Shown here: positions 42,201 through 50,489 of the stretch, in pieces
Position numbering within the stretch: the stretch's first letter is position 1
How the letters are laid out: each line of letters starts with the position of its first letter
Assembly (NCBI RefSeq): GCF_021731985.1
Contig: NZ_JAKFWH010000006.1
Span: 35,046 to 99,045 of the forward strand
Direction of reading: 5' to 3'
DNA from: Nitrosomonas sp.
Lineage (GTDB): Bacteria; Pseudomonadota; Gammaproteobacteria; Burkholderiales; Nitrosomonadaceae
Length of the DNA stretch: 64,000 bases
Notes under the pieces: model-generated
Told to the model about the DNA's origin: nothing
The model's input: only the letters and a program-made list of their open reading frames with translations
Databases searched by the model: none
Program-made: the position numbers and the translations under genes

Positions 42201-45200
42201 AGCTTTGCTGAGAGCGAGGACAAAAAAGAAGATGAACGGGCGAAAAGCAAACAAGCCGGATTGGTTTCTATTTTGTCTAAAAAAACCGGCAGCGCACCGT
42301 ATCTTGAGGACTTGGGCGTTGACAGTATTGTGATCGATGAAGCGCACATATTTAAGAATGCCGCCCAAACAATCGATTTCAAAAGTGCGAAATTCCTGTC
42401 TTTATCACCGGCTTCGCAACGTGGCTTGGATGCGCAAGCAAAAGCTTGGTTTATCCGTGGCAAATCATCGCTTGGGGATGGCGTTCTATTGCTGACAGCA
42501 ACCGCCATAACCAATAGCCCGCTTGAAATCTACTCGATGTTGTCATTGTCAGTTGGTCATGAGCGCGTGAATGATATGTGCCTTGGCATCAAGGGTGCTG
42601 ACAACTTCATGGAAGTTTTTGTCCAGAAAGAGAATCAGGATGATGTAACGATTGATGGTGTTGCGCGCACTACCGATGTGTTTGTGGGGTTGAATAACGT
42701 TAGCATACTCAGAAAATCCATTGGTGAGGTTGCTACCATCAAATCGGCTGAAGATGTGGGTGAGCAAATCGTCGTTCCGGACCGCGAAGAGAAGGCATCC
42801 GCTGTTACATTAACGGACGATATTGTTGACAGGCTGGGCGTATACAAAAGAGCATTCAGATTCGCAATCGATACTCTGGCGGGGAAAGAACCTAATCGGG
42901 GTGGAAAAGAGGCATTTGATGCGGTATCCGCACATTTCGGTGAGGAAATGGATTTGATTGGACACCCGTTCAATCTAATCAATAAAATGACGCTGCTGAT
43001 TGCAGATCCGGAGCTTGATCAAAGAGCGACATTCTACAACTTCATTGGTGCGCAGAAAGATAAGGCGCAGGATGCGGTAAGTCAGTTCAACGCCAAAAAT
43101 TTCACGGAGGAGCGGCCAAGGTTTACACCAATGTCATCGGCTGACTCCGTTGTTTCGCGCAAAGTAACCAAAGACGAAGCTGGCAATGAAGTCACGATAC
43201 TGAAAATTAAGGTGGTGGCAAGTATTATTGACGGCAACCGAATTGCCATTGATACCATAAACCCGGAAACCCAAAGCGCATTTGAGGATATTGCGGAAAA
43301 AATTGGCTTGGATCTGGATGTGTCGGTACCTCCCAAACTTGCCGCAATGCTAGAAAACTTCCAGAACGAGCAAGTCACGCCGCGCGGGATAATGGATGAT
43401 GGCAGCAAGTCGCCGGTCGTTAAGCAGATTATTTTCTGTGACATTCTGCCACTGCATAACAAGATCAAGCGCTTATTAAACAAGCGCGCCGGGATACCAT
43501 CGGGTGCCATTGCGATAATAACCGGCAAGACCAACAACAAACCTGATGAAATATTGGCCGTTCAAGATGGGTTCAATGCGTTTGGTGAAGATAATAAATA
43601 CCGCGTTGTGATCGCCAATGAAAAGGCGGAAGTGGGGATTAATCTGCAAAGGGGAACCCAGGCAATTCACCATTTAACCATTGGCTGGACACCGGATAGT
43701 CTGGAACAGCGCAATGGTCGCGGAGTTCGCCAGGGTAATAAAACCGGGCACGTTAATTCTTATTATTACGATGCGGATGGCACTTTCGATACCAGCAAGC
43801 GCTCGATGGTTAATAAAAAGGCCGATTGGATCGGTCAGGTTATGGATGTCAACGGTAGCGAAAACGTTGCGGTTACTGGCGGCTTATCGAGAGAGCAGAT
43901 GGAAGCGCTCATTGAAGTCGTAGGTGATGCGGATGCAATGAAGCGGATGCAGGAAACAATCGCAGCTAAAGAAGCGGAAACTAGGGCTGCGACAAACCGC
44001 GATAAGCAGATGATCAATATTGATACCATTCGCAAGCAAAATGTCTTCTTAAATGCCAATCCAAGCCCGGTTAATTTTATTGCTGACAAGATGTTTGGTT
44101 TGTGGAATCTTGAAAAGCAGATGTGGATGCTAAATGGCAGGATTAACAATCCATTGGCAACAGAGTCTGCGGTGGCGCGAAACAAAGCGCTGCTTTCCGA
44201 TGTTAATTCCCGCATATCTAGTCTGCGTAACAGTATTGAGAGATCCGCAACTATTACAAAGAACACTGGATATAACTCAATTACCAGACAGCCCTATACT
44301 GAGACAGTAAGCATTGATGATGTGTTTGCCGAGATAAGGAAAAAGAGTAATCGAAAAGAGAGCGAGATACTTGAAATGTTGCGCGGCAAGATATATCCAT
44401 CATTCGAAGTTTCAGCCATAGAAGGCGGTCCAATAGTAAACGATTGGCAATCCGAAGTGGATATGGCCAATTCGATGATTGAAGAATCCAAAAACAACTT
44501 CATCCGCCAGGCATCAGAGCATGGCAGTTATCCGGCTGAAGTTGCCAAGATCGTGGCCGAAGGTGGCGGCGACGTGCATGATGGTAAGCCGGTCGTTACC
44601 GGCATGTTTGTTCGATTCAAAGATGGTGCGATTGGCATAGTGAATGTCGCTAACAATACCGTTGTCACAGCCAATAAATCAGGTAATTTCTTGAATTATG
44701 AACTGGCAGCTACGCTCAAGGATGCTGTGGAGGTAATCTATCCAGGCTCTTCCGGTTACGAAGCATGCTTGGATGAAGCGGCTCAAATAGAGGACAAAGC
44801 TAATGAAGATGGAAACATTCAAAATGCATTCAATAGTCTCGTCCCAGTAATCACGCAACGCCGCAAGACCGATGTATTGACAGAATACAGCACCTATAAC
44901 TACATTCTTCCGCAACCCTACTTTCCCTTTGTCATAACCAAGGCGGGCACTGAGGTCGAAAAACATATTTTTGCGTCTCAAAGTGAGATTATTAAATCCT
45001 CTCGCACAGGTCGCTTTACTGTTCCAAGTAGCGTTGCTATCACTGGAAAGCCTGAAGGATTAAATAACTTTGACGCTCTGCGAGAGTATGCCATAGCTCA
45101 TCAGCTAAAATTGGTGATTGCTGATTTTACTGACTCTGAATACTGGTTAGGGTTGCAGATCATGAAAACTATCACAGCCGATATTTTTAGGTCTGCCCTT

Positions 45201-45632
45201 ACCGGCTCTACTGAAGAGGAAATCCGTAATCAGGCTACAAACTTTATGTTAAATTCTGTGACGTGGTTCGACTTTGAGGGGATATCGCCGATTGAAAATC
45301 GCATGCTTCCACATGATCTGCAAAGAGTGCTGAAGGAAGCTATCAAAACGGTGACACCGGTACCGGTGCCGGTAGCGGCTGCAAGTAATAATACAGCGGC
45401 ACCCGCGAGCATTGTTGGTATCAAGGTATCATCCGCTTCATGGGCTGACATCAATGTCTGGAAAGAGAACATAAAAGCTGCGGCGGTGGTGGCTGGTGAT
45501 GGCAAGTACAAGTTTGATGGCAAGACTAAGATTTGGAACGTATTGCAGCCAACGTGGGATCATCTTATTGCAAACTATCCAGGCGCAGCGGATAAAGTTG
45601 AGCTTGTAAGCGGTACCTTGTCTTATCTATAA
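39222..45632 (+). CDS. DarB-like antirestriction methyltransferase-helicase
   Basis: The 2136-residue protein has several domains. A SAM-dependent N6-adenine methyltransferase (motif I LDPSAGVGVFG near 166, NVPFG near 232, a variant of NPPY) is followed by a middle region. An SF2/SNF2-type helicase follows: Walker A GFGVGLGKT near 876, DEAH in IVIDEAHIF near 1034, and motif VI QRNGRGVRQGN near 1495. A 600-residue tail ends with a helical, then beta-rich, region. This is the architecture and size of P1 DarB-type proteins that are injected with DNA and block type I restriction. NVPFG instead of NPPY could lower methylation activity. It is the largest gene in the window. Confidence 0.75.
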   Translation: MISFAEKRKIQSTILEQNKILSSNPSFADKRQAQKIKSEAMIKLGLVSTGQQTPNAETEQPDEDQPIERKSIAHLYEFDPNRKPAQRKKDNAAAMALLDRIDSGEIDANSLTDEQKATLAKYSGTGGALIGADGKKGSAYEYYTPKPIAEGVWDLMSELGFSGGKVLDPSAGVGVFGAVAPINAAVDAIELNETSGRINGLVNDGPGYSTTVSAFERVAANTPDESYDAIVTNVPFGGVADRGGNQLLDNRYQKEPLQNYFILRSLEKLKPGGLAVFITPPRCVSGKGGKEEDLRVKASFMSEFLGAYRLPNSVFGTASADTMTDVIAFRKYSRETLDKIAELREQSPQSLIEANVQWQEFIDGHYFDREWKRFILGEFVPKDPNKFRDVDRVINPANVAEIGRMLKRFPDSRINWDLLGAVETSPIIYRDGDTITQSGQTLQMQNGRWVAMARTEESVDMAELAGNMATPYKAFENKVTWSDAIKYFDYMIETSQALDIPAWARGVINEIKRLSDEGDRGKYWNAGVVGMSVAQVLEERLSEEVGVKYVDEYPALSDAMQRVSTIAKGRPSSFGGKIKDGLLAIGNHYQKKTGFSAVWRGDVQQVVTTMEITADSSFEGLRYKTRSAWVTLEDARGIYGDDFDPIGDQAWCVSPDGKSVTRADDYYVGNYAEFLKRVDAEIAAASDDKVRDKLLRQKLDADSRVDRIDVSKLTFNLFTPFVTNEEKAEFLRRFVHPAAVVVFDEKTGEKRVDIDIPGSKLTDREKLINRIGDYLKNGTITLGGAKLDMEKAKALQELRRMVNTANEQFNGWVRGNSVIMRRLEGISSDPTKLRFRQVEDSSPMKIQGVDDSIVVPHGYQYAEIRRQSREFGGINGFGVGLGKTLTALAAVQYAQSIGVKKKTFIVVPNSVLSNWRKESERAYTNQDDLLFVGLRVNKAGKALVNSTNFDADLTAIMENRHSKIFMTMEAFERIRLRDETIAQYEQFLRKVDASFAESEDKKEDERAKSKQAGLVSILSKKTGSAPYLEDLGVDSIVIDEAHIFKNAAQTIDFKSAKFLSLSPASQRGLDAQAKAWFIRGKSSLGDGVLLLTATAITNSPLEIYSMLSLSVGHERVNDMCLGIKGADNFMEVFVQKENQDDVTIDGVARTTDVFVGLNNVSILRKSIGEVATIKSAEDVGEQIVVPDREEKASAVTLTDDIVDRLGVYKRAFRFAIDTLAGKEPNRGGKEAFDAVSAHFGEEMDLIGHPFNLINKMTLLIADPELDQRATFYNFIGAQKDKAQDAVSQFNAKNFTEERPRFTPMSSADSVVSRKVTKDEAGNEVTILKIKVVASIIDGNRIAIDTINPETQSAFEDIAEKIGLDLDVSVPPKLAAMLENFQNEQVTPRGIMDDGSKSPVVKQIIFCDILPLHNKIKRLLNKRAGIPSGAIAIITGKTNNKPDEILAVQDGFNAFGEDNKYRVVIANEKAEVGINLQRGTQAIHHLTIGWTPDSLEQRNGRGVRQGNKTGHVNSYYYDADGTFDTSKRSMVNKKADWIGQVMDVNGSENVAVTGGLSREQMEALIEVVGDADAMKRMQETIAAKEAETRAATNRDKQMINIDTIRKQNVFLNANPSPVNFIADKMFGLWNLEKQMWMLNGRINNPLATESAVARNKALLSDVNSRISSLRNSIERSATITKNTGYNSITRQPYTETVSIDDVFAEIRKKSNRKESEILEMLRGKIYPSFEVSAIEGGPIVNDWQSEVDMANSMIEESKNNFIRQASEHGSYPAEVAKIVAEGGGDVHDGKPVVTGMFVRFKDGAIGIVNVANNTVVTANKSGNFLNYELAATLKDAVEVIYPGSSGYEACLDEAAQIEDKANEDGNIQNAFNSLVPVITQRRKTDVLTEYSTYNYILPQPYFPFVITKAGTEVEKHIFASQSEIIKSSRTGRFTVPSSVAITGKPEGLNNFDALREYAIAHQLKLVIADFTDSEYWLGLQIMKTITADIFRSALTGSTEEEIRNQATNFMLNSVTWFDFEGISPIENRMLPHDLQRVLKEAIKTVTPVPVPVAAASNNTAAPASIVGIKVSSASWADINVWKENIKAAAVVAGDGKYKFDGKTKIWNVLQPTWDHLIANYPGAADKVELVSGTLSYL

Positions 45633-45646
45633 AGAGGAAGAGAATT

Positions 45647-46063
45647 ATGGTATTTACAGAATATTTATTTGATCCTGAGAAGATCAAGGCACAGGTCGAT
45701 AGCCGCACGAAAAGCTTGCGCGAGAATAAGGGATTCTCAGATTTACTTGGGTTTGGACTCAAGGTCATAAATGACCGGCTTGCAAAAGATCGTAGACGGT
45801 ATATTGACTACGGACCCTATTGGCCTGCATTAAAGGACATCCTGAATGCGAACGGCTACAATTTTGGCGATCAATCAGATCCGATAGTTAAAGCCACATA
45901 TCACGGCGATTCGGATGTCGAAACGCTGGTGATGGCCGATGAATTCAGAACCGAATACTTGGCAACCACTATTGTGTATACAAACCGATTCATGCTGGAT
46001 GGCAAGACCGGTGAATTCTGGGTGTTGTTTGATTCCGATATGGAAGATCCCGCAGCAAAATAG
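45647..46063 (+). CDS. Hypothetical protein following DarB-like gene
   Basis: The 138-residue protein is translated 14 bases after the DarB-like stop, with a GAGGAAGAGA ribosome-binding site. It is soluble, with a strand-rich C-terminal half (ATTIVYTNRFMLDGKTGEFW). I know no family. Co-transcription suggests a helper of the DarB-like protein or a packaging role. Confidence 0.45.
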   Translation: MVFTEYLFDPEKIKAQVDSRTKSLRENKGFSDLLGFGLKVINDRLAKDRRRYIDYGPYWPALKDILNANGYNFGDQSDPIVKATYHGDSDVETLVMADEFRTEYLATTIVYTNRFMLDGKTGEFWVLFDSDMEDPAAK

Positions 46064-46430
46064 CTTTTTCTCTTCATTCCTAACATCAGCTTGTCAGTTG
46101 GGGTGAGTACATCTATTTTATAGCATGAATTTCTGGGTTGATAGCTTCTACTCCTGATAATGAGGGGGCGCGCCGCCGACCGGCGCGAAGGGTATGACCC
46201 CATAGGAGGCATGCTGCCCGAATCCTAGTAGGGAAATTCTTTATCTAGACTTCCGCTTACTGCAAAACGCCTTTTAGTGGTTCTTGTTTTTTTATGCCTT
46301 GCTAAAATAGAGAAATTTGATAACTGGAAATTAGTCATATTTAACTTAAAACTTCGAAATTTCGTACTTTTTTTCAGAATATATGATAAATAAGCAGAAA
46401 CTATGAAACTCCTCGTTAGGAAACTTATAG
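46064..46430. other. Spacer between antirestriction operon and defence cassette
   Basis: This 367-base spacer holds the first 27-bp direct repeat and its GC-rich surroundings (46160-46235). The remaining 200 bases are AT-rich with no ORF; they probably hold the promoter of the HEPN-like gene. Confidence 0.4.
46175..46201 (+). repeat. 27-bp direct repeat, left copy
   Basis: This copy (starting GCCGACCGGCGCGAAGGG) is identical over 27 bases to 48669-48695 and is followed in both copies by a GGCATG(C/T)TGCCCG hairpin. Its inner part can fold as GGGTATGACCC. The left copy also has an extra GGCGCGCC next to it, giving a longer GC-rich hairpin. The two repeats bracket the HEPN/DUF3883 gene pair. 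Confidence 0.65.
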
Positions 46431-47294
46431 ATGAAAATGTGCGAACAAATTTCCCGTTTTGATAAGAACAACAAAGAAATAATATATAACTTATTGGTTC
46501 TAAAAGGAGAATCCTTTATTAGAGGAAAAATATTAGCCTCTTATAAGGAATTCACGAAAGGAGAAAAATATAGTAATTTTTTTTTGGGTATATCGGATCA
46601 AATTGATATTTTGCTTATTTATTTTATAAACGATGAGATAAGTGCTTCTTTACCCAATCGCGGTCCTCTAATCGAATTATGTGACGAGGCGATCAATGAA
46701 TATTTTAGAGATGAAAATTCTAAATGCCTTACAACTGCTATAGAAGATTTGAAAGACCTTTTTGCAAATAGAACAGAATTTGTTAGGGGGTCAAACATTT
46801 TTGACTTCAAAGTTAATACATTTTCAGTGTTTGAGCACTACGTCGTAGTTCTGTATGAAGAATTAACATCAACAAACCCCAGAAGTAGAGAAAAGGAACA
46901 AAAGTTAATTAAATTGATAGAAGACTATAACAAAGAAGAATGTAATGAAAAAAAATTGTCTTTACTCAAAAGAATTAAGGATATTAGTTTCTATATTTCT
47001 AGTAGTGAAAAAATAAATTATGTGCTATCAAGATGCAAAGGGATAGATTCGAAAAAGAAAGACATTAGACAACTTATAGACTACTATCGAAACCAAAGGA
47101 ACACTGTACATAACTTGGGTATACATAAAGGAGAGTCTCTGTCAGTAACGGTTAAGGAGGGTATTGAAATAGAGCTAGAAAAAGATAAGTTCTCGTACAC
47201 TAGTGATTACAACTCTGCAATATTTGCATGCAGGGAATTAATGGACATATATGAAACAATGCACACAAGTGTCACTGGAGAGGCTGTTTCCTGA
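46431..47294 (+). CDS. HEPN-like hypothetical protein
   Basis: This 287-residue, AT-rich gene encodes an all-helical, charged protein. Residues near 220-227 read RNQRNTVHN, which fits the R-x(4-6)-H signature of HEPN RNases with Asn after the Arg. HEPN proteins are often RNA-cleaving toxins or effectors in defence systems. No TM or antitoxin is obvious. The gene lies inside the 27-bp repeat bracket and faces a DUF3883 nuclease-like gene. Its base composition differs from the phage genes, suggesting separate acquisition. The HEPN call rests on one motif. Confidence 0.45.
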   Translation: MKMCEQISRFDKNNKEIIYNLLVLKGESFIRGKILASYKEFTKGEKYSNFFLGISDQIDILLIYFINDEISASLPNRGPLIELCDEAINEYFRDENSKCLTTAIEDLKDLFANRTEFVRGSNIFDFKVNTFSVFEHYVVVLYEELTSTNPRSREKEQKLIKLIEDYNKEECNEKKLSLLKRIKDISFYISSSEKINYVLSRCKGIDSKKKDIRQLIDYYRNQRNTVHNLGIHKGESLSVTVKEGIEIELEKDKFSYTSDYNSAIFACRELMDIYETMHTSVTGEAVS

Positions 47295-47361
47295 CAATTG
47301 CTTGCCTTGGACAGGTCCGCATGCGCTGAAATATATTTGAAGCTTTTATTAAAATCATTGA

Positions 47362-48510
47362 TTATGTTTCTTCTAGATTAAACCTCACCATATAAGCACA
47401 AGGACTAATTTCGCAGCTTAAATAAAACTCTTGTGCATGTTTTATTAAGAGATCACACGGTTTTAGGTCCTTGCCATAAAATACTAAGTAAAAATAATAT
47501 TCATGTCCGCTCTCATCAGATTCCGATACCGAACGCTCATTATCGGAGAGATAAAACCTTAAGCTTGCTTCTTTCCAGTCTCTACCGACTGATTTCACTT
47601 CGATATACCTTTCGAGTTCTGGTGCACTAAAAGAAAGGAAGTCATAACCATAGGCTGGAATGTCACGACGATCTTCTATTTTTTTAATCAGCTCTGGATA
47701 TCCGAGACCTATTAACCGATTCTTCTCCCAGTTAAGCGCAAATTCTTCACTTTTTTTTCCTATAGCATCTCGGATTGCTGAGATATCCTCGAAATTAACT
47801 CTTCTTTTTGCCTTTTTATGAGGCTTTTTTACTATTGTAGAAGCAGAGGTAATCATATTGCCATCAATGAACTTGGTGTAAAGAAATGTCATAAACATTG
47901 GATTACTCCAGTCTTTGGAGATGTTATTTGTCAATTTTTTTTCTACCAACAAATGTTGGTATTCACTTACATACTTCTGTTTCGGGATTCCTATCTCTAA
48001 TGCGAATTTCTCGAGATGCTCTGAACTACATACATTCAAATAAAGTTCGGGAAAATAAAGACTCAATATCTTGGCTTTGAACATTTGAGAAAGGGGATTT
48101 TCATCTATTTCACTAAAATTTTTTAGCTTGCCTGCTTTAACAAGGTTTAATAGCGCACTCTTAACACCATCAAATGCTTCTTTTTCAGTATTTCCAAACT
48201 TCTTAGTGAAACGGTATTGTTTCGCTGGATCGGATTTAGTTTTACCAAAGTAGATACCAAACTTATTTGCAGCTCCACCTTGCATGCTGGCCCATGCTTT
48301 GGTTTTTGGTTCGACATATGAACAAAATGATGTTGCGCTCTTGCCGATGACATATTCATCAAGTGAAATTTTTTTTAATCGGTTAAGCGGAAAGGCAGTT
48401 AGAAATTCCCCGCGTGCATTTGCTGCCTTGTCATCAGATTTCCTGGAAAAAATTTCTGCAAAGGCAATAAGCTCATCGGTATTTATATTTGCAGACTTGG
48501 GCATTTTCAA
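47362..48510 (-). CDS. DUF3883-type restriction-like protein
   Basis: The protein has 382 residues. The N-terminal domain has DEYVIGKSATSFCSYVE, then GGAANKFGIYFGK and KFGNTEKEAFDGVKSAL. This pattern is seen at the start of McrB-like and other modification-dependent restriction proteins. The C-terminal domain (about 280-382) contains GYDFLSF followed by YIEVKSV near 299, the DUF3883/PD-(D/E)XK-like core with E-x-K. It probably senses or cuts modified DNA. It faces the HEPN-like gene and shares the repeat bracket, so the two form a likely defence cassette. Confidence 0.55.
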   Translation of the reverse strand: MKMPKSANINTDELIAFAEIFSRKSDDKAANARGEFLTAFPLNRLKKISLDEYVIGKSATSFCSYVEPKTKAWASMQGGAANKFGIYFGKTKSDPAKQYRFTKKFGNTEKEAFDGVKSALLNLVKAGKLKNFSEIDENPLSQMFKAKILSLYFPELYLNVCSSEHLEKFALEIGIPKQKYVSEYQHLLVEKKLTNNISKDWSNPMFMTFLYTKFIDGNMITSASTIVKKPHKKAKRRVNFEDISAIRDAIGKKSEEFALNWEKNRLIGLGYPELIKKIEDRRDIPAYGYDFLSFSAPELERYIEVKSVGRDWKEASLRFYLSDNERSVSESDESGHEYYFYLVFYGKDLKPCDLLIKHAQEFYLSCEISPCAYMVRFNLEET

Positions 48511-48770
48511 ACTCCTATTTATAGTGTGCTGTGCGCAAATTACAATCTATTAATGAGCTTAAATAAAGTATGTGCTTATCATTCTTTCCCTCGTTCGAGT
48601 AATACGGCTGACTATAGATCATCAATATTAGCATGTAGTTTACTACTCCTGTTTTTACCGTATTGCTAGCCGACCGGCGCGAAGGGTATGACCCCGAACT
48701 CGAGAGGGGGCATGTTGCCCGTACCCTAATGCAGATATGTTTTTTTAATCCGTTTACTAGCCACAAAAAC
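48511..48770. other. Spacer with right repeat
   Basis: The spacer holds the promoter side of the DUF3883-type gene and, at 48660-48732, the right copy of the 27-bp repeat with its hairpin. No ORF is seen. Confidence 0.35.
48669..48695 (+). repeat. 27-bp direct repeat, right copy
   Basis: This repeat is identical to 46175-46201 over 27 bases and continues as GGGGGCATGTTGCCCG, with one difference from the left copy in the GGCATG.TGCCCG part. It lies just upstream of the DUF3883-type gene's promoter side. The 2.5-kb interval between copies contains exactly the two-gene cassette. Confidence 0.65.
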
Positions 48771-49595
48771 CTATTTACCTTCTTTTATGTATTTTGATTT
48801 GTCGGGCATCGGTGCTTTGTAATCTTCCGTTGAATACTGCGGCTTAGGTTTCTGGGGCGGTTTCGGTAGTGGTGGTGGTGGTGGTGTTTTTGATTGAACA
48901 CTAATTTCTTTTTCATTAGACATTTCTATTATCCTTTCTTGGTTAACATTTTTTGATATTTCGGATATCGATGCTCCTGTTATTTTTATGCTGTTGATTA
49001 ATGGAGTTCCTTCTGTGTACGACGTTGCAATTTTTCGAGGGGAAGATGCATCCAGGTCAAAAATTATGAATAAGATAGCCGCAAAAACAAAAGGAATCGC
49101 TCCATAGAAAACAAATAGGAGAGATTTTCTGACGATCAAGCGACGATCCTCGTTAATCTGATAATTTCTATCGGTACAAAAGCTTATAATCTCGTAAACA
49201 TATATATCAAACTTTGCATTTGGGTCTGGTACCGAAATATTTTCCCCGCTTATTTCGTTATATTTCTTTATTTCATCTGAATAAACTCTTAAATTTTCTT
49301 TGTAGGCAATGATTTCCTGCGACTTCGGTAGAGTTGCATACTTATATCCTGTTAGTGCGACCCATGTCCATTTTGCTGCAATTCCTAAAAATATTAAACT
49401 TATTATTAAGCACATGTAGAATGAAACTAGAATTACGTAAGAGGATGAAAAATCAACCATCCTTGCCATATATGCGAGCAGGGCAATTTCACTTGTAAAT
49501 ATTGCATAGTTCAGCTGCAATCGATTGAAAACCTTATCCCTTGCGCTTAATTCATGAAAATAGAGATCCGATAAAATGTTCTTTGTAGCACTCAT
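48771..49595 (-). CDS. Hypothetical multi-TM protein with proline-rich tail
   Basis: This 274-residue protein has about three or four membrane segments: ASEIALLAY-like at about 30-45, ILVSFYMCLIISLIFLGIAA at about 55-75 and LLFVFYGAIPFVFAAILFII at about 160-180. The C-terminus has a proline-rich stretch (PPPPPLPKPPQKPKP near 243) and a basic end. I recognise no family. It lies just outside the right repeat, on the strand opposite to the phage genes, and may be part of the acquired cassette or a separate cargo gene. Confidence 0.4.
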   Translation of the reverse strand: MSATKNILSDLYFHELSARDKVFNRLQLNYAIFTSEIALLAYMARMVDFSSSYVILVSFYMCLIISLIFLGIAAKWTWVALTGYKYATLPKSQEIIAYKENLRVYSDEIKKYNEISGENISVPDPNAKFDIYVYEIISFCTDRNYQINEDRRLIVRKSLLFVFYGAIPFVFAAILFIIFDLDASSPRKIATSYTEGTPLINSIKITGASISEISKNVNQERIIEMSNEKEISVQSKTPPPPPLPKPPQKPKPQYSTEDYKAPMPDKSKYIKEGK

Positions 49596-50191
49596 TTATT
49601 TATTCTTTGATATGACAAGTATTCGAATATAAGGGTTGAATTACGTTTATTTATTGTCGTTTTTTTGTATTCAAGGGATTTTGAATACCTTCAATCATAT
49701 CACTTGGGAATTTTCTAACAAACCATTTCACCCTACAGATTTATATTTTGTTTTTATAACCGCTAAACTTCGGATAATTTCTATCTGGAGTCTCCCCTTG
49801 GCCAACTTCTCAAAACTTCATAATCTTTATTGGCATATCCGTTACACACGCAACAAAAGTGTTAAACGCAAATATTACCGGTATGTTTTGAAGGAAAAAA
49901 ATGCCTGATTGAATCAGGCGTTGATATGGAGTACCTACGACTTTATTGCAGAGCGCTTAGTAGCCGACAAAATCAGCACGCCGAGAGTAGGTTGGTACGT
50001 TACCGAAAAGATCATTTTTTAAACAATCGATTATTAACGATATTAAATTTACTATTCTACATAATACAAAATATCTGTGATGAATACAGGTATCGCTGAC
50101 TGTTTTAGGTAGAGTACTACTTAATATGATAGCTTTCTAATCTCAGGAAAAACCAACCTTAAAGCCATGCGCAAACCATTACGATTGGTGC
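49596..50191. other. 600-base spacer before baseplate genes
   Basis: GCCTGATT at 49903-49910 and AATCAGGC at 49912-49919 form a hairpin. On the minus strand it runs into TTTTTTT, so it looks like a minus-strand terminator without a visible gene to its right. A short frame (TTG start, about 49919-50020) reads TYDFIAERLVADKISTPRVG and looks like a gene remnant. A TTG-started 90-codon frame at 49636-49908 is not convincing. CAGGAAAAACC at 50144-50154 is a variant of the phage element. Confidence 0.4.
50144..50154 (+). promoter_or_regulatory. Variant CAGGAAAAACC element before baseplate operon
   Basis: TCAGGAAAAACCAACC differs from the consensus by one base in the CCGG part. It lies about 40 bases before the gp25-like start, in the same place relative to a transcription unit as the stronger copies. 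Confidence 0.35.
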
Positions 50192-50488
50192 ATGGCAAAT
50201 ACTATCAACGGCAACGACATTCAAGACATGGTCTCTCACTGGCTCCTTGTGCCAGTGAACGGCTACCTTGGCTCATCTTACGGCCAAGACATAAAAGCAC
50301 TCTTGCACAGACCGCAAGCTGACGGCGCACCCGAGGCGCTGCTACAAAAGCTGCGCGTTGATGTGCCAGTGCTTCAGGCGCTGCCAAGTGGCGCGGTCAA
50401 TCTTTACAGCGTGCAAACGCCACCCGATAGACTTGATCTGGTAATTGAAGTGGCGGGGCAGGCAATAACGGTTCCAGAGGCGCGATGA
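50192..50488 (+). CDS. Baseplate wedge protein, gp25/gpW-like
   Basis: The 98-residue protein matches the gp25/gpW wedge size. It shows a GYLGSSYGQDIKALLHRP segment and PDRLDLVIEVAGQ at the end. Such proteins are the first wedge component and share a fold with T6SS TssE. It begins the order W-J-I-fibre that is usual in P2-type tails. The spacing to the next gene is one base. Confidence 0.7.
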   Translation: MANTINGNDIQDMVSHWLLVPVNGYLGSSYGQDIKALLHRPQADGAPEALLQKLRVDVPVLQALPSGAVNLYSVQTPPDRLDLVIEVAGQAITVPEAR

Positions 50489-50489
50489 A

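Noticed and set aside
46160..48732. CRISPR array or integron attC interpretation of the 27-bp repeats
   Set aside because: Only two copies 2.5 kb apart with whole genes between them, and no integrase, no cas genes and no attC core sites.
49636..49908. 90-codon TTG-started frame before the baseplate operon
   Set aside because: No ribosome-binding site, biased AT-rich sequence, and a minus-strand terminator lies at its end. It has no protein-like conservation pattern I can see.
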